This document shows positions 27,518-36,261 of a stretch of DNA of 64,000 bases, in pieces. The notes under the pieces are model-generated. The model was not told where the DNA came from and ran no database searches. It worked only from the letters and a program-made list of their open reading frames with translations. A program made the position numbers and the translations under genes. How positions within the stretch are numbered: position 1 is the first letter of the stretch; each line of letters starts with the position of its first letter. The DNA comes from Nocardia sp. NRRL S-836 (GTDB lineage: Bacteria > Actinomycetota > Actinomycetes > Mycobacteriales > Pseudonocardiaceae): positions 23,871-87,870 of the forward strand of contig NZ_LGDY01000123.1 of the NCBI RefSeq assembly GCF_001279525.1, read 5' to 3'.

Positions 27518-28120
27518 ATGTCGGACACGTGCCACGAACTGCTGCTGCGGCTCGCCGGTCGCCTCCCGGACGACCTGCTGTGGCGGTACCGGGACTGGGC
27601 GGCTTCGGACGCGTATGCGGTGCTCGCGCGGTCCTTGCCGCGCACCCTGCTGCACGGCCGCATCCCTCTGACCGATCACGAGATGCGCCTTCTGCAGGAC
27701 GCCCTGGTGCCCTACGGGGCCGAACCCGGAGCTGTCAGTTCGGTCAAAGGGCTGGACGAACTGCCACCCACCGACTACACCTTTTCCCCGGAATCACCCG
27801 ATCGGGTGCCGATGGGGGATTCCGCGACCGTCGTGCTCGGTGCCACGCTGCGAGGCCGGCTCGGGGTCGGTGAGGTTCGCTCCTGCTGGCGCATCGGCCC
27901 TGACGGGGTCAACCGCGTCCTGCTGGTGGCGGCCACCACCGGCCACTCCCGGCTGACCGGCGAGCTGCAGCGCGTGCTGCGGGCGCTGGGCGAGCACGAC
28001 CCGTGCGTCGAGGTCGTGCCGTCCGGTCTGGACCTGCCGCCCTACCACCGGGCGGCGCTGGCGGCTTCGGAGCTGGTGTGTGCCGGCGCCGAGTCCGAGG
28101 AGCACCTGGTGCTCAGCTAA
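27518..28120 (+). CDS. Unknown protein, first of a tandem paralogous pair
   Basis: A 200-aa soluble protein that I do not recognise. Residues 1-70 are helical (CHELLLRLAGRLPDDLLWRY) and residues 115-195 form an alpha/beta-like part (GEVRSCWRIGPDGVNRVLLV). Both parts match the first 200 residues of the next gene, so the pair arose by duplication. ATG 27518 has GAAGGG upstream. The genes are 11 bp apart and probably one operon with ridA. Confidence 0.8.
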   Translation: MSDTCHELLLRLAGRLPDDLLWRYRDWAASDAYAVLARSLPRTLLHGRIPLTDHEMRLLQDALVPYGAEPGAVSSVKGLDELPPTDYTFSPESPDRVPMGDSATVVLGATLRGRLGVGEVRSCWRIGPDGVNRVLLVAATTGHSRLTGELQRVLRALGEHDPCVEVVPSGLDLPPYHRAALAASELVCAGAESEEHLVLS

Positions 28121-28131
28121 GGAGAGTTGCC

Positions 28132-29268
28132 GTGACGAACGACGGTGTCGGCCTGCCGGTCCGTCTGCACGATCTCCTGCTGTCGATGGCCGGGCGCGTC
28201 GACGACGACGCCCTGTCGCTGGCGCGCGAGTTCCTCGCCGTCGGAGAGCTGGACCGTGCGGTGGAACTGCTCGTCGGCACGCTCCTGGCCGGCGGCATCC
28301 CGGTGCTCCCGGACGAGAGAGCAGCCATCACGTGGGCGCTGCACGAGGTGCGCTCCGACGCGTCCCTCACCGACCGTCTGCCGGTCGTGGAGGTGCTTCC
28401 GTTCGTCCGGCACCGCTTCACCTCCGACTCCGACCCGGCCGCGGACCTCGGCCCGCTGCTGTCGCGTGCGGTGTCGGTGCTGCCGGACGTGCGCTCGGTG
28501 CGCTGCGTCTGGCGTTCGTCGCCGGCCGGTGCCACGCCGGGCCCGCTGCCGCACCGCGTCGTGCTGGTCGACGTGGGGCCGCAGGGCTTCGCGCCCGCCA
28601 CCTCCTACCGGATCGACACGGTGCTGCGCAAAGCCGGCATCCGCGCCTCCGTCGAGGTGCTGGCCGTCGGCACGCAGCTCAGCGACTACCACGCCTCCGC
28701 GGTCACGTCGTCGCGCCCGGTGCCCGTCTCCGGTGCCCCGGTGACACCGACGCCACCACCCGCACCGGCGAACGTGGGCCACGAACCGGCCTGGTTCGAC
28801 CAGTCAGAGGAACTTCCCGCTCCGGCGCCGATGGCCGAGCCGACACCGGCGCCGGAGCCAGCGGTGGAAGAGTCCGGCTCACGTTTTGCCCGAACGCCGT
28901 CCCTGGAGGGCTCGCAGCCCTTCCCGCCCAAGCCCGTGAAGCGGATCTCCGTCGCGCCGGTCGAAACGGAGCAGGAGCCCCTGCCGGAGCCCACGCCCAT
29001 CAACCGGGCCGAGGTCACGACGGAGCTGAACGCGGACGAGCTGGCGGAGCTGCAGGCCGCACTGGCCGAGCCGCCGGCGGAACCGTCCTCCGTGGACGCC
29101 AACCTCAGTGAACGGGAACGCGCGCTGTTACAGCAGCTGCACGAGGAGCTGGCGCAACGCGAGCAGTCCGGCGCGAAGATGTCCGACACCGGCCGCTGGC
29201 AGATCGACCGGTCGTCGGCACGTCAGTCGGCCTTCGGGGCCACGAACAACGGGCACCAGCAGCAGTGA
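28132..29268 (+). CDS. Unknown protein, second of the pair, with Pro-rich and charged extension
   Basis: A 378-aa protein. Residues about 1-200 are a diverged copy of the preceding protein (LHDLLLSMAGRVDDDALSLA; VRSVRCVWRSSPAG). A Pro/Glu-rich linker (about 205-290) and a charged, coiled-coil-like helix (about 305-350: ADELAELQAALAE, SERERALLQQLHEELAQREQ) follow. GTG 28132 is preceded by AAGGAGAG. The layout suggests a scaffold or partner-binding protein, but no function can be assigned. A strong hairpin follows. Confidence 0.8.
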   Translation: MTNDGVGLPVRLHDLLLSMAGRVDDDALSLAREFLAVGELDRAVELLVGTLLAGGIPVLPDERAAITWALHEVRSDASLTDRLPVVEVLPFVRHRFTSDSDPAADLGPLLSRAVSVLPDVRSVRCVWRSSPAGATPGPLPHRVVLVDVGPQGFAPATSYRIDTVLRKAGIRASVEVLAVGTQLSDYHASAVTSSRPVPVSGAPVTPTPPPAPANVGHEPAWFDQSEELPAPAPMAEPTPAPEPAVEESGSRFARTPSLEGSQPFPPKPVKRISVAPVETEQEPLPEPTPINRAEVTTELNADELAELQAALAEPPAEPSSVDANLSERERALLQQLHEELAQREQSGAKMSDTGRWQIDRSSARQSAFGATNNGHQQQ

Positions 29269-29273
29269 GCGCT

Positions 29274-29300
29274 GCCCGCGCCGACCCGGTCGGCGCGGGC
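29274..29300. terminator. Bidirectional terminator
   Basis: Nearly perfect 13-bp arms (29274-29286 with 29288-29300), effectively an 11-bp stem with a 5-nt loop, lie between convergent genes. Confidence 0.8.
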
Positions 29301-29317
29301 TCTCCCAAGGCTTGGGC

Positions 29318-30208
29318 TCACACCCCGGCCTTGCGCCGCGCCAGGTCGATGACCTTCTGCAGGTGCAGGCCGCGCCGCACGTCGCACTCGTGGGTCGTGG
29401 TGCCGCTGTGCACCATCGCCACGAAGTCGTCGAGCAGGTTGGTGTAGCACTCCACAGCGGACGTGTCGCGGCTGTTGAGCGTGCGGTGGCCGTTCGGCCC
29501 GAACACGGTGAAGTCCGAGAACGGCGGCTCCAGCGGCAGCGACATGGTCAGCGACAACGTGCTCGTGGCGCCGCCCGCGTGCTGCAGGATCAGCTGCCAC
29601 AGCCCGGTTTCCGACACGTGCGCGGCGATCACGTCGGTGATCTCGCCCAGTGCCGCGTCCAGCAGGTCGAACGCGTGCGGGCCGATGTCGTCGAGCGCGC
29701 CCCTCTCGTGCCGCCAGGGCGAGTTCGAGAACGGGCCGCCCAGCAGCGCGCCGGTCAGCCAGCGGCCGTCCGCACCGGTCCAGCCGCCGGTGCGGTGCAG
29801 CTGCTTGAGCAGCTCCCTGGTCTCCGGCGCGTAGCGGCGCGTCAGCACCACGAGCGAGGCCACGTTCGCGTCGGTCACCGCGCGGACGAGCTCCTCTGCG
29901 ACCTCCTGGGACTCCGCGATCGGCTTCTCCAGGACGACGTGCTTGCCCGCGTTCGCCGCCTCGATCGCCATCGGCCCCTGCACGGCCGGCGGCACGCAGA
30001 ACGCGACGGCGTCCACAGTGGACAGCAGGTCCCGGTAGGACGTGAACGCCTCGGCGCCGTGCGCGTTGGCCAGCTCCTGGGCCGCTTCCGGCCGCCGGGC
30101 CCACACACCGGTGAGCCGGGTGCCGGGGTGGTTGGCGAGGCCGGGGGCGTGGATCATGCTCGCCCACGGGCCCGCACCGACAAGTCCTACGCGCAGCTGT
30201 TCGTCCAC
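29318..30208 (-). CDS. Gfo/Idh/MocA family oxidoreductase
   Basis: A 296-aa NAD(P)-dependent dehydrogenase. The Rossmann start VGLVGAGPWASMIHAPGL (about residues 7-24) and EKPIAE (about 92-97, with the catalytic-site Lys) are typical. The C-terminal part fits the sugar or inositol dehydrogenase fold. The substrate is unknown; no sugar operon is adjacent. The start is GTG 30208, in a GGATGGG context. Confidence 0.88.
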   Translation of the reverse strand: MDEQLRVGLVGAGPWASMIHAPGLANHPGTRLTGVWARRPEAAQELANAHGAEAFTSYRDLLSTVDAVAFCVPPAVQGPMAIEAANAGKHVVLEKPIAESQEVAEELVRAVTDANVASLVVLTRRYAPETRELLKQLHRTGGWTGADGRWLTGALLGGPFSNSPWRHERGALDDIGPHAFDLLDAALGEITDVIAAHVSETGLWQLILQHAGGATSTLSLTMSLPLEPPFSDFTVFGPNGHRTLNSRDTSAVECYTNLLDDFVAMVHSGTTTHECDVRRGLHLQKVIDLARRKAGV

Positions 30209-30222
30209 TCGCCCATCCTGCC

Positions 30223-30579
30223 TCAGGAGTAACTGGCCTTGGGGACGAAGATCTCGCCACCGTTGTCGAACTTGAGCCGCAGACCGTCGGGCGTGCTCTC
30301 CCGTTCCGGGTCGTGTTCCCAGCCGGCGGGAACGGTCACCACGTGCCCGCGGTCGGGCGCCGGCCCGAGCCAGATCTCGTAGTAGGTGCCGCCCACCACG
30401 CGTTCGACCTTCTTCACGTACACGCCGGGGCTCGTGGCGGTCGGTTCGGCGCTGCTCACGGTCGTGCGGTCGGGCAGGAACAGCAGAACGCACGTCACCG
30501 CCGTCAGCCCTGTCCCCACCACCACGCCGAACAACACCAGCAGCATCTTCACCAGGCAGCCGGAGACCTTCGTCGCCAT
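30223..30579 (-). CDS. Small membrane-anchored hypothetical protein
   Basis: A 118-aa protein with one N-terminal hydrophobic anchor (about residues 10-34), then a Thr/Ser-rich linker and a small beta-rich extracytoplasmic part (GGTYYEIWLG, LRLKFDNGGEIFV). The family is not recognised. ATG 30579 with GAGG at 8-nt spacing is preferred over GTG 30582. It lies just upstream of the oxidoreductase, 14 bp apart, and may share its transcript. Confidence 0.72.
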   Translation of the reverse strand: MATKVSGCLVKMLLVLFGVVVGTGLTAVTCVLLFLPDRTTVSSAEPTATSPGVYVKKVERVVGGTYYEIWLGPAPDRGHVVTVPAGWEHDPERESTPDGLRLKFDNGGEIFVPKASYS

Positions 30580-30618
30580 CACACCATCCTCGGGTTAGCG
30601 CGGTCGTACGCTCGGAGG

Positions 30619-31410
30619 ATGCCCGAGGACATGACCTTGCCGGGAAACCTGGTACCCGCCGCGCCGGTCGCCCAACCCGTCGAGCCCCGTGACGCGGTCA
30701 CCGTGGTGTTGCTGAGGGACGGTTCCGCCGGTGTGGAGGCGTTCCTGCTGCGGCGCGTGAAGGGGATGGCGTTCGCGGGCGGCATGACCGTGTTCCCCGG
30801 CGGAGGCGTGGACTCGCGTGACGCGGACACCTCGGTCGCCTGGGCCGGTCCGCCGCCGTCGTGGTGGGGATCGGTGTTCGGCGTGGACGAGGGCCTCGCG
30901 CGGGCGTTCGTGTGCGCGGCCGTGCGGGAGACGTTCGAGGAGTCCGGCGTGCTGCTGGCGGGACCGTCGGCGACGACCGTCGTCGCGGACGCCTCCGTGT
31001 ACGCCGAGGCGCGGCAGGCGCTGGTCGACCGGGACGTGTCGCTGGCGGAGTTCCTCGCCTCCGCGGGCCTGGTGCTGCGGGCGGACCTGCTGCGGCCGTG
31101 GGCCAACTGGGTCACGCCCCACGAGGAACCCCGGCGCTACGACACCCGGTTCTTCGTGGCGGCCCTGCCCACCGGCCAGCACGCCGATGGTGCCACGACC
31201 GAGGCGTCCGACGCGGCCTGGCAGACGCCCGCCGAGGCCATCCAGGACGCCGAGGAGGGCCGCCGCATGCTCATGCCGCCGACCTGGCGGACGCTGGACG
31301 AGATCGGTGCCCTCGGGTCGGTCCCGGCGGTCATGGCCGCCGAACGCAGCGTCTCGAAGATCATCCCGAAGCTGGTGCGCGACGGTGACGTCATCCGGGT
31401 GGTGATCTGA
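30619..31410 (+). CDS. NUDIX hydrolase
   Basis: A 263-aa Nudix protein. FPGGGVDSRD (about residues 61-70) and VRETFEESGVLL (about 105-116) are the two halves of the Nudix box, separated by an insertion of about 25 residues. This form occurs in acyl-CoA or nucleoside-diphosphate hydrolases of the NUDT7/19 type. ATG 30619 follows TACGCT (30607-30612) by 6 nt; those 6 nt (CGGAGG) also look like a ribosome-binding site but are too close to be used as one. The stop overlaps the MBL gene. Confidence 0.9.
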   Translation: MPEDMTLPGNLVPAAPVAQPVEPRDAVTVVLLRDGSAGVEAFLLRRVKGMAFAGGMTVFPGGGVDSRDADTSVAWAGPPPSWWGSVFGVDEGLARAFVCAAVRETFEESGVLLAGPSATTVVADASVYAEARQALVDRDVSLAEFLASAGLVLRADLLRPWANWVTPHEEPRRYDTRFFVAALPTGQHADGATTEASDAAWQTPAEAIQDAEEGRRMLMPPTWRTLDEIGALGSVPAVMAAERSVSKIIPKLVRDGDVIRVVI

Positions 31411-32219
31411 TGAGCGGGTCCCCGCTGATCGGAGCCCGTGCCGCGCACCCGCTGTACGGGCAGCTGCGCCAGGTCACCGAGCACGCGGCCGTGCTGCTGG
31501 CCGACAACCCGTCGCCGATGACGCTGGACGGCACCAACACGTGGCTGCTGAAGGCACCGGACGCCGAGTCGTACGTGGTGGTCGACCCCGGACCGGCCGA
31601 CCCGGTGCACCTGGAGCGCATCGCGTCCGCCGGCCCGGTCTCGGAGATCCTGCTGACGCACGGCCACCCCGACCACTCCGAGGGCGCGCGCTCGTTCGGT
31701 GAGCTCGTCGGGGCGCCGGTGCGCGCGCTCGACCCGACGTTCGTCTTCGGTTCCGAGGGCCTGGTCGACGGTGACGTGGTCACCAGCTCCGGCCTGGAGC
31801 TCCGCGTGCTCGGCACCCCCGGCCACACCAGCGACTCGCTGTGCTTCGTGCTCGCCGGCGAGGCCGTGCTGACCGGCGACACCGTGCTGGGCCGCGGCAC
31901 CACGATCGTCGCCCACCCGGACGGCAGGCTCGGCGACTACTTCGAGTCGTTGCGGCTGCTGGCCGACCTGCCCCCGGACACCGCCGTGCTGCCCGGCCAC
32001 GGCCCCGAGCTCGCCGACGCCGGCGAGGCCGCGCGCGCCTACCTCGCGCACCGGTTGCAACGCCTCGACCAGGTCCGCCGCGCCGTGGCGTCGCTGGGCG
32101 GCTCGGCCACACCCCGCCAGGTGGTGGAGATCGTCTACGCCGACGTGGACCGGGTGCTGTGGCCCGCGGCGGAGTGGTCGGTGCGCGCGCAGCTCGAATA
32201 CCTGCGCACCGAGGCCTGA
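31410..32219 (+). CDS. MBL-fold metallo-hydrolase
   Basis: A 269-aa metallo-beta-lactamase-fold enzyme with metal ligands THGHPDHSEG (about residues 80-89), GTPGHT, TGDT and PGHGPE. It resembles human LACTB2-like and Rv3677c proteins, next to crp in mycobacteria. LACTB2 relatives are RNA endonucleases, but other members are thioesterases, so the substrate is open. The start ATG overlaps the Nudix stop by 1 bp (TGATG). The C-terminal winged-helix-like tail is complete. Confidence 0.9.
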   Translation: MSGSPLIGARAAHPLYGQLRQVTEHAAVLLADNPSPMTLDGTNTWLLKAPDAESYVVVDPGPADPVHLERIASAGPVSEILLTHGHPDHSEGARSFGELVGAPVRALDPTFVFGSEGLVDGDVVTSSGLELRVLGTPGHTSDSLCFVLAGEAVLTGDTVLGRGTTIVAHPDGRLGDYFESLRLLADLPPDTAVLPGHGPELADAGEAARAYLAHRLQRLDQVRRAVASLGGSATPRQVVEIVYADVDRVLWPAAEWSVRAQLEYLRTEA

Positions 32220-32298
32220 CCAGCGCTCGGCCGTCGCTCCACCGGCCTGCGGGCCGAGCGCGCGAAAATTGTCAGGGGTGCCCGCTAGCGTCCTGACC

Positions 32299-33393
32299 AT
32301 GGACCTCACCGCCACCACAGCCGACCTGGCCGGCGCCGTCGCCGAGGTGGCACGGCTGCTGCCCACCCGCGTGCTCGACCCCGTGCTCGCGGGCGTCCGG
32401 CTGCGCGCCGGCGCCACCGGCGTGGAGGTCGCGGGCAGCGACCACGAGCACGCCGTGAGCCTGACGAAGCCCGCGACCGCGCACACCGAGGGGGAGGTGC
32501 TGGCGCCCGCCAAGGCCCTGGCCGCCACCCTGCAGGCCCTCGACGAGCCCCAGGTCCGCCTGCGCGTCGAAGGCTCCCGCCTCGCGGTCCGCACCGACCG
32601 GGCCCGGTTCGCCCTGCCCCTGCTCGACCTGCACGACCACCCCGGCATCCCGGTCCTGCCCACGCTCCAGGGCACCGTCGCCGCCGACCACCTGCGCGTC
32701 ATCGCCGCGGTCGCCGGCGCCGCCTCGAAGGACGACGCACTGCCGATCTTCACCGGCATCCGCATCCAGTCCGACGACCAGCACCTGCACGTCATGGCCA
32801 CCGACCGCTACCGCATGGCCTACGCCAGGCTCCCGTGGCACTCCCAGGGCACCATCGACGTCCTGGTCCCCGCCAAGGCCCTGGCCGAAGCCGCCCGCCA
32901 GTCCCAGGGCACCGTCGCCCTGCACGCCGACACCGACCGCATCGGCCTCGCCTGGCACCACAACTCCATCTCCACCGCACTCCTGGCCGCCCCGTTCCCG
33001 GACGACCGAGCGCGCCGACTTCTGGAGACCACCATCGACAGCACAGTGCTGGTAGACGCCGACGCCCTGGCCCGCGCCGTCCGCCGCGCCACCCCCTACG
33101 GCGGCCCCCACCAGGCCGTCACCATCCAGGTCGAGGACAGCGAACTGCGCGTCAAGAGCAGCGACCCGACCTCCGGCGAAGCCGAGGAGTTCGTCAAGGC
33201 CACGGTGGAAGGCGACCGCCTCACCAAAACCTTCCAGGCCCGCTACCTCGCCGACGCCCTGAAAGCCTTCGCCGGCCGCCGCATCGAGCTCCGCATCCAG
33301 GACGGCCTCCGCTCCACCGTCCTCACCTCCCCGCCCGGCGAGGACGGCGTGGAACTCACCTACCTGGTCGTTCCGATGCGCTCGGTGGCCTGA
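32299..33393 (+). CDS. DNA polymerase III beta-subunit paralogue (second sliding clamp)
   Basis: A 364-aa protein with the three-domain beta-clamp fold (ATDRYRMAYARLPW about residues 170-183; AFAGRRIELRIQDG near the C-terminus; it ends VVPMRS instead of the usual MPMRL-type end). The chromosomal dnaN belongs near dnaA, so this is a second copy. Some actinomycetes carry extra clamps, and one (griR) protects against the clamp-binding antibiotic griselimycin. No antibiotic cluster is visible here. ATG 32299 follows TAGCGT (32286-32291) by 7 nt, a leaderless start. Confidence 0.88.
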   Translation: MDLTATTADLAGAVAEVARLLPTRVLDPVLAGVRLRAGATGVEVAGSDHEHAVSLTKPATAHTEGEVLAPAKALAATLQALDEPQVRLRVEGSRLAVRTDRARFALPLLDLHDHPGIPVLPTLQGTVAADHLRVIAAVAGAASKDDALPIFTGIRIQSDDQHLHVMATDRYRMAYARLPWHSQGTIDVLVPAKALAEAARQSQGTVALHADTDRIGLAWHHNSISTALLAAPFPDDRARRLLETTIDSTVLVDADALARAVRRATPYGGPHQAVTIQVEDSELRVKSSDPTSGEAEEFVKATVEGDRLTKTFQARYLADALKAFAGRRIELRIQDGLRSTVLTSPPGEDGVELTYLVVPMRSVA

Positions 33394-33489
33394 CCTTCCG
33401 CGCCCGGCGCCTCGGGAACGTGGCCACGAAGCCGCCCGGCGACCGCACACGTTCGGAAGGTCGGGAAGCCGGGTGCTCCGGGATGCCGT

Positions 33490-33568
33490 CGCCGGTAGGC
33501 GCGGGTACGCCGCTTTGATCCCGCGACCTCGCCGGTCGGCGCGGGTGCGCCGCACCGATTCCGCGACC
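33490..33568. repeat. Imperfect 39-bp tandem repeat
   Basis: Two copies with about 33 of 39 identical bases, 1 bp apart. Each begins CGCCGGT and ends CCGCGACC. The function is unknown; it could be a protein-binding array or simple slippage. Confidence 0.65.
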
Positions 33569-33602
33569 GACACGCGACAGCCGCGACAGCCGCGTGGAAG
33601 AG

Positions 33603-33637
33603 CGAAAGGCACGCCGTTGGTCACGGCGTGCCTTTCG
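33603..33637. terminator. Bidirectional terminator
   Basis: A perfect 15-bp stem (33603-33617 with 33623-33637) and a 5-nt loop, with an A-tract at the 5' foot and a T-tract at the 3' foot of the stem. It serves the clamp paralogue (+) and the MFS gene (-). Confidence 0.88.
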
Positions 33638-33730
33638 ACGTTCAACCCGGCGACTCGACCGGCCCTGCGATCCGGCCGGCTTCAGCCGGACTCGATCGAT
33701 CCCGGTCTGGTCGGGCCAGGCCCACCAGCC

Positions 33731-34984
33731 CTACCGGGCGGCGAGCTCCATCTCCGACCGCGCCGGCAGCGACTCCCCGGCAGGCACGCCACGCCGCACG
33801 GTCGCCCGCAGCAGCCACACCGCCAGCGCGATCACCAGCCCGGCCACCCCGGCCGCGAAGAACGCAGGTCGGGTGCCGAAGTGTTCGATCAGCTGGCCGG
33901 AGAGGCCCTGGCCGAGCGCGAGGCCGACGGTCACCGAGGTGATCACCCAGCCGAACGCTTCCGCGGCCATGCCGTTGGGCGTGACCTGTTCGATCGCGGC
34001 GGAGTGCGCGGTCGACTGCGGGGTGATCAGGGTGCCGACCACGAACAGCGCGATGCCGAGGCCGACCAGGGTGGCGGGGATCGCCAGGAGCAGGGACAGC
34101 AGGCCGAAGCCGCCGAGCAGCACCGGCAGGCGCAGGTGCATGGGGCGCGGCCACGGGCGCATGCCGTACAGCACGCCGAAGATCACCGAGCTGATCGACC
34201 ACAGCGACAGCATCAGGCCGCCCATGGAGGCGTGGCCCTCGGCCTTGGCGAACGCGGGGACGGCGACCTCGACGAAACCGATCGTCACGCCGAAGCCGAG
34301 GGCGGCCAGGGCCACCGTGCGCATGCCGGGGTACGCGAACGCGCCGAGCAGGGGGCGCGGGGTCGCGGCGACGGCGCCCCAGGCGCGGACGACCGGGTTG
34401 AAGGCGAACCACAGGGCGCCGATGACCATCAGCACCGCGCCGACGACCACGCCGGTGCCTGCCCACGGGGCGGCCAGCAGCAGGCCCGCGAGGCCGGGGC
34501 CGAGGATGAAGAAGACCTCCATCGAGATCGACTCGTAGGCGTAGGCGGCCATCCTGGTCGGGCCGCTCGGGAGCATCCGCTCCCACAGCGCCCGTGACGC
34601 CGAGCCGACCATCGGTTCGGTCGCGCCGACGCCGAGGGCAAGCGGGACCAGCGTGAACACCGGGGCGCCCGCCTCGACGGCGATCACCGAGGCCGTGACG
34701 AAAAGGGTGAACAGAGCGGTGACCGCCGCCAGCGGGCGGGTGGGACCGAAGCGGTCCATCAGCCTGCCCTGGACGACCGAGCCCATCGCCACGCCGACCA
34801 GCGCCGCCGCCGACACCAGGCCGGCGGCCGCGAACGAACCCGTGGCGCGCTCGACGTAGAGCAGCAGCGAGAGCCCGACCATCGCGATGGGGAGGCGGGC
34901 GAGCAGGGAGGCGACCACGGGGCCGCGCATGCCGGGGGTCGTCAGGGCAGCTCGGTAGTCGGAGAGACGGGCAGAGTGGGACAT
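33731..34984 (-). CDS. MFS transporter
   Basis: A 417-aa 12-helix major facilitator with loop motif GSVVQGRLMDRFGP (about residues 67-80). It has the same general form as the two MFS paralogues at 8.5 and 20.1 kb but is more distant. The substrate is unknown. ATG 34984 is chosen; a CATACT hexamer lies 7 nt upstream. Strong dyads just upstream suggest tight repression. Confidence 0.87.
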   Translation of the reverse strand: MSHSARLSDYRAALTTPGMRGPVVASLLARLPIAMVGLSLLLYVERATGSFAAAGLVSAAALVGVAMGSVVQGRLMDRFGPTRPLAAVTALFTLFVTASVIAVEAGAPVFTLVPLALGVGATEPMVGSASRALWERMLPSGPTRMAAYAYESISMEVFFILGPGLAGLLLAAPWAGTGVVVGAVLMVIGALWFAFNPVVRAWGAVAATPRPLLGAFAYPGMRTVALAALGFGVTIGFVEVAVPAFAKAEGHASMGGLMLSLWSISSVIFGVLYGMRPWPRPMHLRLPVLLGGFGLLSLLLAIPATLVGLGIALFVVGTLITPQSTAHSAAIEQVTPNGMAAEAFGWVITSVTVGLALGQGLSGQLIEHFGTRPAFFAAGVAGLVIALAVWLLRATVRRGVPAGESLPARSEMELAAR

Positions 34985-34986
34985 GT

Positions 34987-35026
34987 GTACCAGTATGCCA
35001 AACCTGGTACGGAAGTACCAGTTTGG
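34987..35026. promoter_or_regulatory. Probable operator upstream of MFS gene
   Basis: Three copies of GTACCAG or its complement occur at 34987-34993, 35004-35010 and 35015-35021. The last two form a longer dyad: CCAAACCTGGTAC, then GGAA, then GTACCAG-TTTGG. They overlap the expected promoter of the minus-strand MFS gene, so a repressor site is likely; the regulator is not encoded next to it. Confidence 0.65.
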
Positions 35027-35258
35027 GGTGCGCAGAGTCACCGTCGTTGCGATTGGGTCACGACAATGGGATGACCGGGTGAAACATGCGGGAAAAACCA
35101 CCCGGACGAGGTTCTTGGGAGTGAAAAAGCTTGGGTTCCACGGTGGGGGCCGTGCGAAAGTTGACTCATCGATCGAGACCAACCTCTGGCCAGAGGGTCG
35201 GGGCCTGCGCGCCAGAGGGTGGAGGGCACGGTTCGTCGGGGGATGGGCCGTGCAACGC

Positions 35259-35300
35259 AAAGGACCGGTGCGCCACGTCGGGGGTGGCGCCCGGTCCTTT
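35259..35300. terminator. Terminator downstream of crp
   Basis: A long GC-rich stem with one bulge: AAAGGACCG (35259-35267) pairs with CGGTCCTTT (35292-35300) and an inner GCGCCAC/GGTGGCGC pairing closes the loop. It ends crp on the minus strand. The rest of the 395-bp gap 34985-35379 contains the MFS operator and a CCAGAGGGT direct repeat near 35190-35220; I see no gene in it. Confidence 0.78.
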
Positions 35301-35379
35301 GTGCTCGGTCAGCGGTTTGCCCGAAGGGGCGAACGGCAGCCCGTCGGGTCCACCGAAGCGGACCCGGCGGGGTCAAGTG

Positions 35380-36054
35380 CTAGCGGGCGCGGCGCGCGAG
35401 GCGCTCCGGGTCCAGGATCAGCACGCTCTTGCCCTCCAGGCGCAGCCAGCCGCGGTGCGCGAAGTCGGCCAGGGCCTTGTTCACGGTCTCGCGGGACGCG
35501 CCGACGAACTGAGCGATCTCCTCCTGCGTCAGGTCGTGCGTGACGCGGAGCAGACCGGCCTCCTGCGAGCCGAAGCGCTGTGCGAGCTGCAGCAACGCCT
35601 TGGCCACACGGCCCGGTACGTCCGTGAAGATCAGGTCGGCCAGCATCGAGTTCGTCCGGCGCAGCCTGCGGGCCAGGGCCCTCAGCAGCTGCTCGGCGAT
35701 CTCCGGCCGGTTGGTGATCCACTGCCGGAGCGCGGGGCGGTCCATGGACACCGCGCGCACCTCGGTCACCGTCGTCGCGGTCGACGTGCGGGGGCCGGGG
35801 TCGAAAATGGACAGTTCACCGAACATGTCGGAAGGTCCGAAGATCCCCAACAGGTTCTCGCGGCCGTCCGGCGACTTGCGGCCGATCTTCACCTTGCCGG
35901 ACTGGATGATGTACAGCCGGTCGCCCGGCTCACCCTCCGCGAAGATCACATGGCCACGCGGGAACTCCACCGTCTCCAGGGTCTGCGCCAGCGCCTCTGC
36001 GGCTGCCGGGTCAACTCCCTGGAAGATGCCCGCTCGCGCCAGGGTCTCGTCCAC
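35380..36054 (-). CDS. crp: Crp/Fnr family cAMP-responsive regulator
   Basis: A 224-aa global regulator orthologous by sequence and context to M. tuberculosis Crp (Rv3676). The cyclic-nucleotide domain (about residues 10-125) has [16 protein letters not shown], the cAMP-binding loop with Glu and Arg. The C-terminal winged helix has [20 protein letters not shown] (about 175-194). GTG 36054 is preceded by AGGAGG. It is divergent from the small membrane gene/nth group, as in mycobacteria. Confidence 0.96.
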   Translation of the reverse strand: MDETLARAGIFQGVDPAAAEALAQTLETVEFPRGHVIFAEGEPGDRLYIIQSGKVKIGRKSPDGRENLLGIFGPSDMFGELSIFDPGPRTSTATTVTEVRAVSMDRPALRQWITNRPEIAEQLLRALARRLRRTNSMLADLIFTDVPGRVAKALLQLAQRFGSQEAGLLRVTHDLTQEEIAQFVGASRETVNKALADFAHRGWLRLEGKSVLILDPERLARRAR

Positions 36055-36077
36055 CTCGTCCCTCCTAATCGACGCGA

Positions 36078-36120
36078 CGGCACGCCTACCACCTTCTTTG
36101 GTGGAGTCAGCGCCGTGCCG
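36078..36120. promoter_or_regulatory. Nested hairpin in crp leader
   Basis: CGGCACG (36078-36084) pairs with CGTGCCG (36114-36120), enclosing CCACC (36089-36093) and GGTGG (36100-36104). It lies 24-66 bp upstream of the crp start codon, so it may be an mRNA leader structure or an operator. Confidence 0.45.
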
Positions 36121-36261
36121 CCGATCACTGCGTTGCAGTCTAAGGGCTGCGTTGTGGATCGCCGCTCGGCTCGCCGTCTTGGCGGGAACAACGCGACTGA
36201 CTCGATCCAGAGCCCAACGAGCCAGTCTACGCCATTCGGGTGCCTGCTCGGCACCCGACCG

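Larger units (their letters stand above)
33394..33730. other. Intergenic region with tandem repeats and a terminator
   Basis: 337 bp without a gene between the clamp paralogue and the convergent MFS gene. It holds an imperfect 39-bp direct repeat (33490-33528 and 33530-33568), a short GCGACAGCC repeat just after it, and a strong hairpin at 33603-33637. I see no coding potential. Confidence 0.8.
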
